A DNA stretch of 64,000 nucleotides from Corynebacterium stercoris. GTDB lineage: Bacteria; Actinomycetota; Actinomycetes; Mycobacteriales; Mycobacteriaceae. The position numbers were made by a program, and so were the translations under genes. Positions 24,602-33,579 of the stretch are shown piece after piece. Numbering within the stretch: the stretch's first letter is position 1; each line of letters opens with the position of its first letter. Under the pieces are notes generated by a model. The model was not told the origin of the DNA and searched no databases. It saw only the letters and a list, made by a program, of their open reading frames with translations. The DNA lies in NCBI RefSeq assembly GCF_024160105.1, contig NZ_JAMFTQ010000001.1, positions 248,001-312,000 of the forward strand, written 5' to 3'.

Positions 24602-25816
24602 GTGGGCGATGAGGTGTTGCAGGGAGCGTCGGCAAGCGTGGAAGCACTGCCCTCGACGCGGGGCATGACCGCGACGTTCGATTTCGAGCTGATCGAGCGC
24701 TACGGCGAGGTTCTCGCCGCCGAGGCCAAGCGGAGCGGCGAGGACGTGGCCGCGGCGCCGCCGATGCGCCTGCCCGGCGGCTTTTCGGAGGATCCGTTCC
24801 TCACAGGCGTGATGGGCAAGCACCTGATCATGGGCATCCAGGCCGCGGGCGTGCGCGCGGCGACGGGCCTTCCTGCCGGCGATCCGCGCAACCTCATCCC
24901 CTACGAGATGGCGGTGAAGGACGGCCAGGTCGCGTGCGTCACCGCCGAGCATCCGCTTCTCGACGATTGGGGATTCCGCGGCTCGGTCATTCCCAACGCG
25001 CCGGTTCCGCGAGTGGAAGGGCACGCCGAGGTCGCCCGCATGCTGGCCGGGCGCACCATCACTCTCCTGAAGAACGACGGCGCCCTGCTCCCCCTCTCCC
25101 CCGACATCGCCGGTCGCATCCTCGTCCTCGGGCCGCCGATGTTCGCCGAGGGTGTGCGCGAAGTGCTCGCGGAACTCGGTGCCGAGAATCCGGTGGTGAC
25201 CGATCCTTCCGCCGAGGCCGACACCGTGATCGCGGTCGGCTCCGATGCCGTCCCCGGCGCCATCGTGGTCCTGACCAGCGCCGATCCCGCGGACACCCCG
25301 TGGCTCGACGACGTTCCCGCCGTCCTCGAGTGCTACCACCCCGGCCAGCAGGGCGGCCGCGCGCTCGCCGACGTGCTCTTCGGCACCGTCACCCCCTCCG
25401 GCAAGCTGCCCGCCGCGTACCCGGCGTTCCCCTTCGGCTTCGGCCTCAGCTTCACGACGTTCGATGTCCACACCCCCGAAGTCACCCAGACCGGCCGCTT
25501 CGTCGTCGTGAATGTGCCCGTGACCAACACGGGCTCCGTCGCCGGAGGCGAAGTGCCGCAGGTCTACGCCGACATCCCCGTCGCCTCTTCTGCGGGTGGC
25601 GCGGTGGAGCGCCGCCTCGTCGGGTTCCGACGCGTCGAGCCGGCCCCCAGCGAGACCGCCGTCGCCGTCATCGAGATCGACGCCGCGTGGCCCAACCACC
25701 CCTTCAGCCGGTGGGACGACGAGGCGCGCGAGTGGGTCCTAGCCGAGGGCGACATCGTCCTCCACATTGGCACCTCCGCCGCCGACCTGCCCTACACCGC
25801 CACCGTGCGGTTCTAG
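24602..25816 (+). CDS. Shortened GH3 beta-glucosidase-like protein, probably not catalytic
   Basis: 404 residues; typical GH3 enzymes have 700-850. Three GH3 parts are visible: remnants of the TIM barrel (residues ~10-135, GMTATFDFELIERYG, FSEDPFLTG, the AEHPLLDDWGFRGSVIPN block), a small alpha/beta sandwich (~145-280, ARMLAGRTITLLKNDGALLPL), and a C-terminal fibronectin-III-like domain (EVPQVYADIP, RRLVGFRRVE). The barrel is heavily shortened, and the usual nucleophile in GFxGxVxSD is replaced: Pro131-Asn132. There is no signal peptide. Either a binding/regulatory pseudoenzyme or a decaying gene, yet the frame is intact. Convergent with pdxY, overlapping by 4 bp. Confidence 0.7.
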   Translation: MGDEVLQGASASVEALPSTRGMTATFDFELIERYGEVLAAEAKRSGEDVAAAPPMRLPGGFSEDPFLTGVMGKHLIMGIQAAGVRAATGLPAGDPRNLIPYEMAVKDGQVACVTAEHPLLDDWGFRGSVIPNAPVPRVEGHAEVARMLAGRTITLLKNDGALLPLSPDIAGRILVLGPPMFAEGVREVLAELGAENPVVTDPSAEADTVIAVGSDAVPGAIVVLTSADPADTPWLDDVPAVLECYHPGQQGGRALADVLFGTVTPSGKLPAAYPAFPFGFGLSFTTFDVHTPEVTQTGRFVVVNVPVTNTGSVAGGEVPQVYADIPVASSAGGAVERRLVGFRRVEPAPSETAVAVIEIDAAWPNHPFSRWDDEAREWVLAEGDIVLHIGTSAADLPYTATVRF

Positions 25817-26631
25817 ATCGCGCGCGGCTCGAATCTCGACCGCGGCGCGACGAGCAGCTCCTGCTTCTCGACCAGCGGCAGCTCCTCCAGCCCGCGGTCG
25901 CGCACCTCGGTCACGATGTCGAACATCGTCCCCGCCACGTGGCGGAGCCGCTCGGCCCGCGGCTTGCGTTGGAGGGCGGTGTACAGTGCCGTCGCCAAGT
26001 CGCCCGCGCCGACGACGTTGCCGCCGAGCCGCGGTGTCTCCACCAGCAGCGCCTCTTCGGGCGTGATGTCCAGCATGCCGAGTGTCGCATCCGCGTGGGA
26101 TCCAATCGAGGTAACCAGCGCGTGGTTCCTGAGGCTGCGTGCCGCCGCCGCTGTCTCCTCCGGCGAGCTCAACTCAGCGCCTGTGAGCAGGGATAACTCC
26201 CACTGGTTGGGGGTGATGGCGTCGGCAAGCGGAATGAGGCGCTCGCAGAAGACGCCGGGGATTTCGGGTGCGACGAAAGACCCGATCTGGGCGTTGCCGA
26301 TCACCGGATCGCAGACGTAGAGCGCGTCCGGGTTCGCCTCCTTGACGCGGCGTACCGCGTCCTCCACCACCGCCGCGAGCTCTGCGGAGCCGAGATAGCC
26401 GGTCAAAATCACATCTACCTGGTCAAACGCGAAGGACATCCCGTCGAGGACATCCGCGACCTGATCCGGAGTCATCACGGGCCCGCGCCACGACGGGTAT
26501 TCGGTGTGGTTGGAGAAATTGACAGTGTAGACCGGCCAGACCTCGCAGCCCAGGCGCTGCATGGCGAACACGGCGGCGGAGTTGCCCACGTGGCCGTACG
26601 CCACTGCAGACTGGAGGGAGATGATGTTCAC
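25813..26631 (-). CDS. pdxY: Pyridoxal kinase, paralog 1
   Basis: 272 residues of the ribokinase superfamily, PdxY branch: SLQSAVAYGHVGNSAAVFAMQRLG at the start, YTVNFSNHTEYPSWRG, CDPVIGN, ITPNQWEL and the catalytic anion-hole motif VVGAGDLATALY. Phosphorylates pyridoxal (vitamin B6 salvage). GTG 26631 is the start (the homologous N-terminus) and lies 6 nt from a TATCGT -10 element (26638-26643). It has a close paralog immediately upstream. Confidence 0.85.
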   Translation of the reverse strand: MNIISLQSAVAYGHVGNSAAVFAMQRLGCEVWPVYTVNFSNHTEYPSWRGPVMTPDQVADVLDGMSFAFDQVDVILTGYLGSAELAAVVEDAVRRVKEANPDALYVCDPVIGNAQIGSFVAPEIPGVFCERLIPLADAITPNQWELSLLTGAELSSPEETAAAARSLRNHALVTSIGSHADATLGMLDITPEEALLVETPRLGGNVVGAGDLATALYTALQRKPRAERLRHVAGTMFDIVTEVRDRGLEELPLVEKQELLVAPRSRFEPRAI

Positions 26632-26637
26632 GCTTCG

Positions 26638-26643
26638 ACGATA
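26638..26643 (-). promoter_or_regulatory. -10 element of pdxY paralog 1
   Basis: TATCGT on the minus strand, 6 nt before GTG 26631. Confidence 0.35.
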
Positions 26644-26739
26644 CAAGCCGGGTTCCGGCGCGCCGCCCACTGGTGCGCAGCCCAGGCACTGCCAATTGCT
26701 ACGCCAACTGCTTTGTGCCCGGCCCGCGCCCCCCCTTTG

Positions 26740-26783
26740 CGCTGAGAGCTCCACCTGCAGCCGTGCACTTGGAGCTCTCAGCG
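26740..26783. repeat. Perfect 14-bp inverted repeat between the two pdxY genes
   Basis: CGCTGAGAGCTCCA (26740-26753) and TGGAGCTCTCAGCG (26770-26783) with a 16-nt loop, flanked by C-rich (26730-26735) and G-rich (26785-26789) tracts that can extend the stem. No T run on either strand, so not a standard terminator, though it may stop or stabilise the pdxY paralog 2 transcript. It lies in the 197-bp gap at 26632-26828, which has no gene. Confidence 0.6.
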
Positions 26784-26828
26784 TGGGGGCAGGGTCGGGC
26801 GCGCGCAGGAAGGGAAGCTGTGAGCGAC

Positions 26829-27680
26829 CTAGAGGGCCTCGACGGTGAACTGGAGCTGCGGGTTCGCGTAGAAGTCCTGGGCCTCGACCAGCTTGAGCTC
26901 GGGGGAGTCGGCCTCGTGGGTGATGCGCAGGAGGTCGTAGACGGAGGACGCTGTGCGAGCCAGGGCGTCGGCAGCATCGCCGGACTCGATGTAGTGGCCG
27001 GTGAAGAGGGCGGCGGTCACGTCGCCGGAGCCGTTGCGCTTGAAGGGGATGCGCGGGGTCTGGACGATCCATGCGCCCTTGTCGTCCACGGCGAGCATCT
27101 CGATCGTGTCTACCGGTGCATCCGGGCGCTCCACGGAGGTAACCAGCACGGTCCGCGGGCCCATCTCGCGGGCGGCGTCGACGGCTGCGAGGGTGGAGTC
27201 GAGGTCGGTCACATCGCGCTCGGTGAGGTAGCCCAGCTCGAACTGGTTCGGGGTGATCAGATCCGCCACGGGCACCACACGGTCGCGCAGCAGGGGCGGG
27301 ATGGTGTCCGCCACGTGGCAGCCGGACTTGGCGTTGCCCATCACCGGGTCGCAGGCGTAGATGGCGTGCGGGTTTTCGGCCTTGACCTTGGCAACCGCGT
27401 CGATGATCACGTCGGCGATGTCGTCTCCTCCCTGGTAGCCGGACAAAATTGCGTCGATACGCGAAAAAGCCCCGCGCTCCCCGATGCCCGTGATGACCTC
27501 GGCCACGTCGGCGGCCGGGATCATCGGGCCCTTCCACGCACCGTAGCCGGTGTGGTTGGAGAAGTTCACGGTGTAGACCGGCCAGACCTCGTGGCCGATG
27601 CGCTGCAGCGGGAAGACGGCGGCCGAGTTGCCAACGTGGCCGTAGGCGACGGCGGATTGGATGGAGAGGATGTGTTTCAT
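26829..27680 (-). CDS. pdxY: Pyridoxal kinase, paralog 2
   Basis: 283 residues. Same domain order as its neighbour: MKHILSIQSAVAYGHVGNSAA, YTVNFSNHTGYGAWKG, CDPVMGNAKSG, ITPNQFELGYL and the catalytic RNGSGDVTAALFTG. The N-terminal third is nearly the same in both proteins while the C-terminal halves differ more, so this is an old duplication. Catalytic Asp is kept in both. ATG 27680, 6 nt after CACAAT (27687-27692). Confidence 0.92.
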   Translation of the reverse strand: MKHILSIQSAVAYGHVGNSAAVFPLQRIGHEVWPVYTVNFSNHTGYGAWKGPMIPAADVAEVITGIGERGAFSRIDAILSGYQGGDDIADVIIDAVAKVKAENPHAIYACDPVMGNAKSGCHVADTIPPLLRDRVVPVADLITPNQFELGYLTERDVTDLDSTLAAVDAAREMGPRTVLVTSVERPDAPVDTIEMLAVDDKGAWIVQTPRIPFKRNGSGDVTAALFTGHYIESGDAADALARTASSVYDLLRITHEADSPELKLVEAQDFYANPQLQFTVEAL

Positions 27681-27686
27681 GGGGCC

Positions 27687-27692
27687 ATTGTG
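27687..27692 (-). promoter_or_regulatory. -10 element of pdxY paralog 2
   Basis: CACAAT on the minus strand, 6 nt before ATG 27680. Confidence 0.35.
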
Positions 27693-27703
27693 CCCCTGCC
27701 TGC

Positions 27704-29026
27704 TTACGCCTCGGGAATCGGGGCGGGCTCGAGCGCCTCCGGCACCGTCACGAGCACCGAGCGGGTTTTCACGCGGCCGCGGCGGTCGCGACCGCCCTCG
27801 GCGGTGTACGTCAGGCCGTTCATGGTGATGGAGGCCCCCGGCAGGGGCACGCGGCCGAGTTCGTAGGAGAGCAGGCCCGCGACGGTGTCGACGGAATCGA
27901 CCACCTCATCGTCGTAGACCAGCTCGAAGTCGAGGTAGTCGGCGAGATGGTCCACCAGGTCGTCGAGCGGCAGGCGCGCCTGGACGCGCAAGGTGCGCTC
28001 CCCGACCGGCTCGATCGGGGCGGCCTCGTCCTCGTCGTACTCGTCGGTGATCTCGCCGACGATCTCTTCGAGCAGGTCCTCCATGGTGAGCAGGCCTGCG
28101 ACGCCGCCGTACTCGTCGATGACGATGGCGATGTGGGTGTTCAACCGCTGCATCTCCTTGAGCAGCACGTCGAGCGGCTTGGAGTCGGGCACGAAGAGCG
28201 GCTCGCGGATCGTCTTGGTCACGGGGCTGGCCGGGTCGATGGGCGCGCCGTCCTCCCCGAACATGTCCTTCAGGTAGGCAACGCCGAGGATCTCGTCGAC
28301 GGTCTCGCCGATCACGGGCACGCGGGAGTGGCCGGAGCGCACCATGAGGCGCGTCGCCTGGGCCGCGGACTTGTCCTCCTCGATCCAGATCATCTCTGGG
28401 CGCGGCACCATCACCTGGCGCGCGTGCGTGGAGGCGAGGTCGAAAATGTTCTGGATCATGCGGCCTTCGGTGGTCTCCACCACGCCCTGCTCCTGAGCGA
28501 TGTCCACCATCTCGCGCAGCTCCACCTCGGTGGAGTACGGGCCGTCGCGGAAGTCCTCGCCCGGGTGGAAGATGTTGCCCACCCGGATGAGCAGGCCGGA
28601 GAGCGGGCCGAGAATGGTGTGGAACGCCGCCAGCCACTGCGCGGCGCGCAGCGAGATCGTGTACGGGTTGCGCTTGCCCGCGGTGCGGGCGAAGACGCCG
28701 ATGATGCCGAACTGCAGGAGCGTCACCGAAGCGACGGCGGCGGTGATCGCCCACGCATCCGAGTCGATGAGATCCATGGCCAGCATCGCGGCGAACACAG
28801 CGGCGACCACGTCCAGAATGGTGCGCAGCATCACCAGGGTGTTGACGTGGCTGGCGCGCGCGTCGACAACGCGCAACAGTGCCCGGGCGCCGGCGACCTC
28901 GTCCTTGACCATGCCCTCCACGCGCGCCCGGGAGATCGGGGTGAGCGCGGACTCCACCGACCCGAGCAGGCCGGAAAGGAGCAGTGCGACGACGGTTGTG
29001 ACCGCGTATGCGGCGGTGAATTCCAC
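27704..29026 (-). CDS. CNNM/CBS-pair membrane protein (CorC/HlyC type)
   Basis: 440 residues. N-terminal CNNM (DUF21) domain with three to four membrane spans (residues 1-150), then a CBS pair (MVPRPEMIWIEED, HSRVPVIGETVDEILGVAYLKD; INTHIAIVIDEYGGVAGLLTMEDLLEEIVGEI), then a CorC_HlyC domain at the C-terminus. Linked to magnesium/cobalt export or tolerance. GTG 29026 directly abuts the ybeY stop. Same order as M. tuberculosis Rv2366c-Rv2368c, so it belongs to the phoH-ybeY unit. Confidence 0.9.
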   Translation of the reverse strand: MEFTAAYAVTTVVALLLSGLLGSVESALTPISRARVEGMVKDEVAGARALLRVVDARASHVNTLVMLRTILDVVAAVFAAMLAMDLIDSDAWAITAAVASVTLLQFGIIGVFARTAGKRNPYTISLRAAQWLAAFHTILGPLSGLLIRVGNIFHPGEDFRDGPYSTEVELREMVDIAQEQGVVETTEGRMIQNIFDLASTHARQVMVPRPEMIWIEEDKSAAQATRLMVRSGHSRVPVIGETVDEILGVAYLKDMFGEDGAPIDPASPVTKTIREPLFVPDSKPLDVLLKEMQRLNTHIAIVIDEYGGVAGLLTMEDLLEEIVGEITDEYDEDEAAPIEPVGERTLRVQARLPLDDLVDHLADYLDFELVYDDEVVDSVDTVAGLLSYELGRVPLPGASITMNGLTYTAEGGRDRRGRVKTRSVLVTVPEALEPAPIPEA

Positions 29027-29617
29027 CTAGTCCTCCGCCTCGCGCTCGGATGCCTCGCGCGCTCGCATCAGCTTGTCCAGCTCGTCGCGGTCAGCGGCGG
29101 AGGGAAACGCGTGCGCGCCGGTCGGCTTCGGCTGGTATTCCACGCCGCGCGCGGCCAGCGAGTCGTACCAGTCCGCCAAGATTTCGTTCTGCAGCGCGAA
29201 CATCTCGCGCTCATCCTCCGGCGCGATGTGGTCGTAGCCGAGGAGGTGCAGCACCCCGTGCACGGTGAGCAGCGCCAGCTCGTGTGCGAGATCGTGGCCG
29301 GCCATCTCCGCCTGCTTGCGGTCGTACGCCGGGCACAGGATGATGTCGCCGAGCATCGCGGCGCCGAACGGGGATGCGTCAGGGCGGCCGCCGCCGGGTG
29401 TGAGCTCATCCATCGGGAAGCTCATCACGTCCGTCGGGCCCTCCAGGTCCATCCAGCGCACGTGGAGGTCCGCCATAGTCGGCTCGTCGACGAGCGTGAT
29501 GGTCGCCTCGGTGTCCGGGTGGACATCCATCGCTGTGAGGGCGAAAGAGCAGACGTCGACAAGCATTTCCTCGTTGACGTCGCCCTCGCCGGACTCGTTC
29601 AGGACTTCGATGCTCAC
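29027..29617 (-). CDS. ybeY: Endoribonuclease YbeY
   Basis: 196 residues. Zinc-binding [11 protein letters not shown] (H-x3-H-x5-H) near residues 119-129 defines this 16S rRNA 3'-end maturation and quality-control RNase; FPMDE and LGDIILCP are also typical. The C-terminal ~40 residues are an extension with no obvious fold. GTG 29617 overlaps the phoH stop by 4 bp. Confidence 0.93.
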   Translation of the reverse strand: MSIEVLNESGEGDVNEEMLVDVCSFALTAMDVHPDTEATITLVDEPTMADLHVRWMDLEGPTDVMSFPMDELTPGGGRPDASPFGAAMLGDIILCPAYDRKQAEMAGHDLAHELALLTVHGVLHLLGYDHIAPEDEREMFALQNEILADWYDSLAARGVEYQPKPTGAHAFPSAADRDELDKLMRAREASEREAED

Positions 29618-30636
29618 TGCGCTGCTTCCTCCTCGCGCTCGCGCTCCAGTTCGCGCTGGCGCTTCTCGTAGCGCGCCGCGTTCTGCGCGTCGTGCTTGTC
29701 GTAGGCGGCGACGATGCGGGAGATCAGGTGGTGGCGCACCACGTCGTTGCCGCTGAGCTCCTCGAAGTGGATGCCCTCGATCTCGCCCAAGATGCGGCGG
29801 GCCACGCGCAGGCCGGACACGGTGCCGCGCGGCAGGTCCACCTGGGACACGTCGCCCGTGACCACCATCTTCGAGCCGAAGCCGAGGCGGGTGAGGAACA
29901 TCTTCATTTGGGCGCCGGTGGTGTTCTGCGCCTCATCGAGGATCACAAAGGCGTCGGAAAGCGTGCGCCCGCGCATGTAGGCCAGCGGCGCGACCTCGAT
30001 GATGCCGGCCTCGATGAGTTTCGGGATCATCTCCGGGTCCAGCATGTCCCGCAGCGCGTCGTAGAGCGGGCGCAGGTACGGGTCGATCTTGTCGCTCAAG
30101 GTGCCGGGAAGGAAACCCAGCTTCTCCCCCGCCTCCACGGCCGGGCGAGTCAGAATGATGCGCTTGACCTCTTTATTCTGCAGCGCCTGCACCGCCTTAG
30201 CCACGGCGAGGTAGGTCTTGCCGGAACCGGCGGGGCCGATGCCGAACGTAATCGTGTTCTCGTCGATCGCGTCCACGTAACGGCGCTGACCTGCCGTCTT
30301 CGGGCGGATCACCTTCCCCTTGCGCGCCACGATCTCGGCGCCGAGAATGTCCGCCACGGATTCGGGCGCCTCGGTTTCCATGATGCGGGTGGCGTGCACC
30401 ACGGTGTCCGCGGTGATCGGCACGCCGCGCCGCGCCATCGATTCCAGCTCGTCGAGCACGCGCAGCACGTACGCCACGTCGTGGTCTGCGCCGCGCACCG
30501 TCACCGTGGTGCCGCGGGCGTGAATATCCGCGGGGTGGTGCTGGTTGAGCACCCGCAGGTTCTCGTCGTTAATCCCGAGCACGGACTGGGCGTAGGCCGA
30601 ATCCAGCTCGATTTTGCGGGTGACCAGTTCTTCCAT
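29614..30636 (-). CDS. phoH: PhoH-like ATPase
   Basis: 340 residues. Small N-terminal KH-like RNA-binding part ([23 protein letters not shown] region), then the PhoH P-loop domain: Walker [17 protein letters not shown], Walker [11 protein letters not shown], and the downstream [10 protein letters not shown]. Thought to be an RNA helicase-type ATPase acting with YbeY. ATG 30636 is preferred over in-frame TTG 30645 because a TAGCCT -10 (30645-30650) lies 8 nt upstream of it. Confidence 0.92.
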   Translation of the reverse strand: MEELVTRKIELDSAYAQSVLGINDENLRVLNQHHPADIHARGTTVTVRGADHDVAYVLRVLDELESMARRGVPITADTVVHATRIMETEAPESVADILGAEIVARKGKVIRPKTAGQRRYVDAIDENTITFGIGPAGSGKTYLAVAKAVQALQNKEVKRIILTRPAVEAGEKLGFLPGTLSDKIDPYLRPLYDALRDMLDPEMIPKLIEAGIIEVAPLAYMRGRTLSDAFVILDEAQNTTGAQMKMFLTRLGFGSKMVVTGDVSQVDLPRGTVSGLRVARRILGEIEGIHFEELSGNDVVRHHLISRIVAAYDKHDAQNAARYEKRQRELEREREEEAAQ

Positions 30637-30644
30637 GGCACTCA

Positions 30645-30650
30645 AGGCTA
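30645..30650 (-). promoter_or_regulatory. Possible internal -10 of phoH
   Basis: TAGCCT overlapping the rsmE stop, 8 nt before ATG 30636. Confidence 0.35.
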
Positions 30651-31346
30651 CCAGCGCCCACTCAGCGCGCCGATCGCGGCGAGACCCGCGAACGCGGCGC
30701 TCGCCGTGCGCAGCACCTCAGGCCCGAGCCGCACCGGCGTGCCGCCGATGAGCGCCAGCTCGTCCTCGCCGATGCCGCCCTCCGGGCCGACGATCAACCA
30801 GATGTCCTCCGCGAGCTCCACGTCGCGGACAGACACCTCGGCGTCCTCGTGGAGCACCAGGGCCTGCACACCGCGCGTCAGCTCCGCGAGCTGGTTCGTG
30901 GTCACTGGCTCGCGCACCTCGGGCACCCACGCACGACGCGCCTGCTTCGCGCTCGCCGCGGCCTGGTTGCGCCACTTCTCCACCTGCTTGGCCTGCTTGT
31001 TCTCGGGCCAGCGGGCGATGGTGCGGTGACTGATCCACGGCACGACCGCGTCCGCCCCGCCCTGCACCGCCAGGTCGACGGCGAGTTCCGCGCGCTCGGA
31101 CTTCGGGATGGCCTGCACCACGGTCACGCGCGGGCTCGGCGCCGGCACCCGGGTCTGTGCGACCACGCCGCCCCGGACTTCGCTTTTCGACGCCTGCGTC
31201 ACCTCTACCTCAACGGCCAGCCCGGTGCCGTCGGTAAGCATGATGCGCTCGCCGGGCGCGATGCGCTTAACGTGCGCGTGCGCGGCCTCCGGCCCGGTGA
31301 GGACGCCGGAGAGCGGGTCGGGGGTGAGGAAGTACGGCAGCGACAC
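30648..31346 (-). CDS. rsmE: 16S rRNA (uracil-1498-N3)-methyltransferase
   Basis: 232 residues. N-terminal PUA-like part (EAAHAHVKRIAPGERIMLTDGTG) and a C-terminal SPOUT knot with the SAM-binding VGPEGGIGEDELALI and LGPEVLRTASAAFAGLA. Methylates U1498 of 16S rRNA. GTG 31346 overlaps the dnaJ stop by 1 bp, so it is in the hrcA-dnaJ-rsmE-phoH-ybeY-corC string. Confidence 0.95.
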   Translation of the reverse strand: MSLPYFLTPDPLSGVLTGPEAAHAHVKRIAPGERIMLTDGTGLAVEVEVTQASKSEVRGGVVAQTRVPAPSPRVTVVQAIPKSERAELAVDLAVQGGADAVVPWISHRTIARWPENKQAKQVEKWRNQAAASAKQARRAWVPEVREPVTTNQLAELTRGVQALVLHEDAEVSVRDVELAEDIWLIVGPEGGIGEDELALIGGTPVRLGPEVLRTASAAFAGLAAIGALSGRW

Positions 31347-32482
31347 TAGCGGCGGAACCTGTCGCGCATCCGGGAGAAAAAGCCCTCGTTGGCGGCGCCG
31401 CCCTCGGTGTGCACCTCGGTGCTGTCCGGGCAGCCGTCGCGCAGGTCCTCGAGCGCGGCGCGCTCCTGGTTGCTCAACTCAGTGGGCACCGTGACCTGGA
31501 CGTGGGCGATCAGATCGCCGAAGCGGTCGGTGCGGATGAGCGGCATGCCCTCGCCTTCGAGGCGGACGGTCTCGCCCGGCTGGGTGCCGGCAGGAATCTC
31601 GATGGTGGTCTCGCCGCCCGCGAGGTTCTCCACGGTGATCTCGGTGCCGAGTGCGGCGTCGTACATCGGCACGTTGAGACGCAGCAGCAGGTCGGAGCCG
31701 TCGCGGACGAAGTAGGGGTGCGGTTCGGTGGTGACTTCCACATACAGGTCGCCGGCCGGGCCGCCGCCGTGACCGACCTCGCCCTGGCCGGCCATGCGGA
31801 TGCGCATGCCGGTGGCAATGCCTGCCGGGATGTTCACCGTCAGGTCGCGGGTGGCGCGCACGCGGCCGTCGCCGGCGCACTGGCGGCAGGGGTCGGTGAT
31901 GATTTCGCCGTAGCCGCGGCACTTCGGGCACTCGCGCGACATCATGACGTTGCCCAAGAAGGACTGCTGCACTTCCTGCACGGCACCGGCACCGTCGCAG
32001 TAATCGCACGTCACCGGCGCGGCCTTAGACTCGGAGCCGGTGCCCTGGCACTTCTCGCACAGCACGGCGGTGTCCACGGTGACGTGCTTCTTCACGCCCG
32101 TGTACGCCTCTTCGAGCGAGATGGTGGTGCGGAGCAGTGCGTCGTTGCCCTGCTGGACACGGGAGCGCGGCTCGCGGGCAGCTCCCCCGCCGCCGCCGAA
32201 GAACGCCTCAAAAATGTCGCCCAGGCCGCCGCCGAATCCCCCGGCGCCCGGCCCCATGCCGCCCTGCTCCATCGGGTCGCCGCCGCGGTCGACGATGCTG
32301 CGCTTCTGCGGATCCAGCAGCACCTCCTGCGCGAGGGAAATCTCCGCGAACTTCTCCGCGGCCTCCTCGGACGGGTTCACGTCCGGGTGGTACTTGCGCG
32401 CCAGACGGCGGTACGCCTTCTTAATGTCCTGTTCGGTGGCTTCCCGGTCCACACCGAGGATGCCGTAGTAATCCCGAGCCAA
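31346..32482 (-). CDS. dnaJ: Chaperone DnaJ (DnaJ2)
   Basis: 378 residues. J domain with HPD ([13 protein letters not shown]), a Gly-rich stretch ([20 protein letters not shown]), four CxxCxGxG zinc repeats ([32 protein letters not shown]) and the C-terminal substrate domains. Co-chaperone of DnaK. The start is TTG 32482 with GGAG 3 nt-spaced upstream; no better codon gives [11 protein letters not shown]. Directly downstream of hrcA, as is typical. Confidence 0.95.
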   Translation of the reverse strand: MARDYYGILGVDREATEQDIKKAYRRLARKYHPDVNPSEEAAEKFAEISLAQEVLLDPQKRSIVDRGGDPMEQGGMGPGAGGFGGGLGDIFEAFFGGGGGAAREPRSRVQQGNDALLRTTISLEEAYTGVKKHVTVDTAVLCEKCQGTGSESKAAPVTCDYCDGAGAVQEVQQSFLGNVMMSRECPKCRGYGEIITDPCRQCAGDGRVRATRDLTVNIPAGIATGMRIRMAGQGEVGHGGGPAGDLYVEVTTEPHPYFVRDGSDLLLRLNVPMYDAALGTEITVENLAGGETTIEIPAGTQPGETVRLEGEGMPLIRTDRFGDLIAHVQVTVPTELSNQERAALEDLRDGCPDSTEVHTEGGAANEGFFSRMRDRFRR

Positions 32483-32530
32483 GTCTCCTACTTACCTTTC
32501 ACACAATCTTTGTCCAGGCGGCGCGCGCCG

Positions 32531-33547
32531 CTATTCGCCTCGGAGGATGCGGCTGATGTATCTGGCCACCGTGGCAACCTTTTGCATGGTACCCGGGTAG
32601 TCCATATGGGTCGGCCCGACAACCCCGAGGCCGCCGAGCGCTTCCGCGCCGGCACCATATGCCGTAGTAACAATCGAGGCGCGGGAAAATTCCTCGTCCT
32701 CGTTCTCCCGGCCGATGCGCACCGACACGTGCTCGAGCTCCTGCGCGCTGGCCAGCAGCTTGAGCACCACCACCTGCTCCTCCAGCGCCGCAATCACGGA
32801 CTGCAGGTCGCCCGCGCCGTGCAGCGTCAGGTTGCCGGCACCGGCGATGAGCAGCCGGTCCGCGGTATTCTCCACCAGCGTGTCAATGAGTACGGCTGTG
32901 GCGCGGTCCACCGCCGGGGCGAGGTCTGCCGGGGCGCGGGAGGACAAGGTGCTTAACGACGCCGCCGCTTCCCGCATCGTCTTGCCCACCAGCACGTCGT
33001 TGAGCAGAGTGCGCAGCTGCGCCACACCTTCGGCCGCAATCGGCGCCGACAGCTCCACGTTGCGCTGGTCCACGCGACCCGCGTCCGTGATCAGCACTAA
33101 AAGCAGGCGCGTTGCGGAGAGCGAGACCACCTCACAGTGCTTCACCCGGCTCACGTTCAGCGTCGGCAGCTGCACCACCGCGGCCTGGTTGGTCAGCTGC
33201 GCGAGCAGCTGCACCGAACGCCGCAGCACGTCCTCCATGTCCACGCCGTGTTCGAGGAAGTCGAGGATGGCGCGCCGCTCCGCCGCGGAAATCGGCTTCA
33301 CGTCGTGCAGCGCGTCCACGAACGCGCGGTAGCCGGCCTCCGTGGGGATGCGCCCGGAGCTGGCGTGGGTCTGCTCGATGTAGCCCTGCTGCTCCAGCAC
33401 GGCCATGTCGTTGCGGATGGTTGCGGGGCTGACCTTCAGCCCGTGCCGCTCCACGAGTGCTTTCGAACCGACCGGCTCCTGGCTGGCAATGTAGTCCGCG
33501 ACAATCGCGCGCAACACCGCTCGGCGCCGGGCATCCGCCGCGCTCAT
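32531..33547 (-). CDS. hrcA: Heat-inducible transcription repressor HrcA
   Basis: 338 residues. N-terminal winged helix ([24 protein letters not shown], then [35 protein letters not shown] split over helices), central GAF-like dimerisation part, and the C-terminal [18 protein letters not shown] motif. Represses chaperone genes through the CIRCE operator. ATG 33547 has GGAAGGGAG upstream; the operator overlaps this start. Confidence 0.96.
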   Translation of the reverse strand: MSAADARRRAVLRAIVADYIASQEPVGSKALVERHGLKVSPATIRNDMAVLEQQGYIEQTHASSGRIPTEAGYRAFVDALHDVKPISAAERRAILDFLEHGVDMEDVLRRSVQLLAQLTNQAAVVQLPTLNVSRVKHCEVVSLSATRLLLVLITDAGRVDQRNVELSAPIAAEGVAQLRTLLNDVLVGKTMREAAASLSTLSSRAPADLAPAVDRATAVLIDTLVENTADRLLIAGAGNLTLHGAGDLQSVIAALEEQVVVLKLLASAQELEHVSVRIGRENEDEEFSRASIVTTAYGAGAEALGGLGVVGPTHMDYPGTMQKVATVARYISRILRGE

Positions 33548-33573
33548 TGGCACTCCCTTCCGTCGACTGCTAA
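33547..33573 (-). promoter_or_regulatory. CIRCE-like operator at the hrcA start
   Basis: Minus strand TTAGCAGTC (33573-33565), 9-nt spacer, GAGTGCCAA (33555-33547). It matches the CIRCE consensus TTAGCACTC-N9-GAGTGCTAA at 16 of 18 positions. The right arm includes the A of the hrcA start codon and part of its Shine-Dalgarno, so bound HrcA would block both transcription and initiation complex assembly on its own gene. Confidence 0.8.
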
Positions 33574-33579
33574 CCGATG

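Noticed and set aside
24518..25699. Long N-terminal extension of Era
   Set aside because: The open frame upstream of ATG 24517 lies opposite the GH3-like gene and is non-homologous; a -10 lies 8 nt before ATG 24517.
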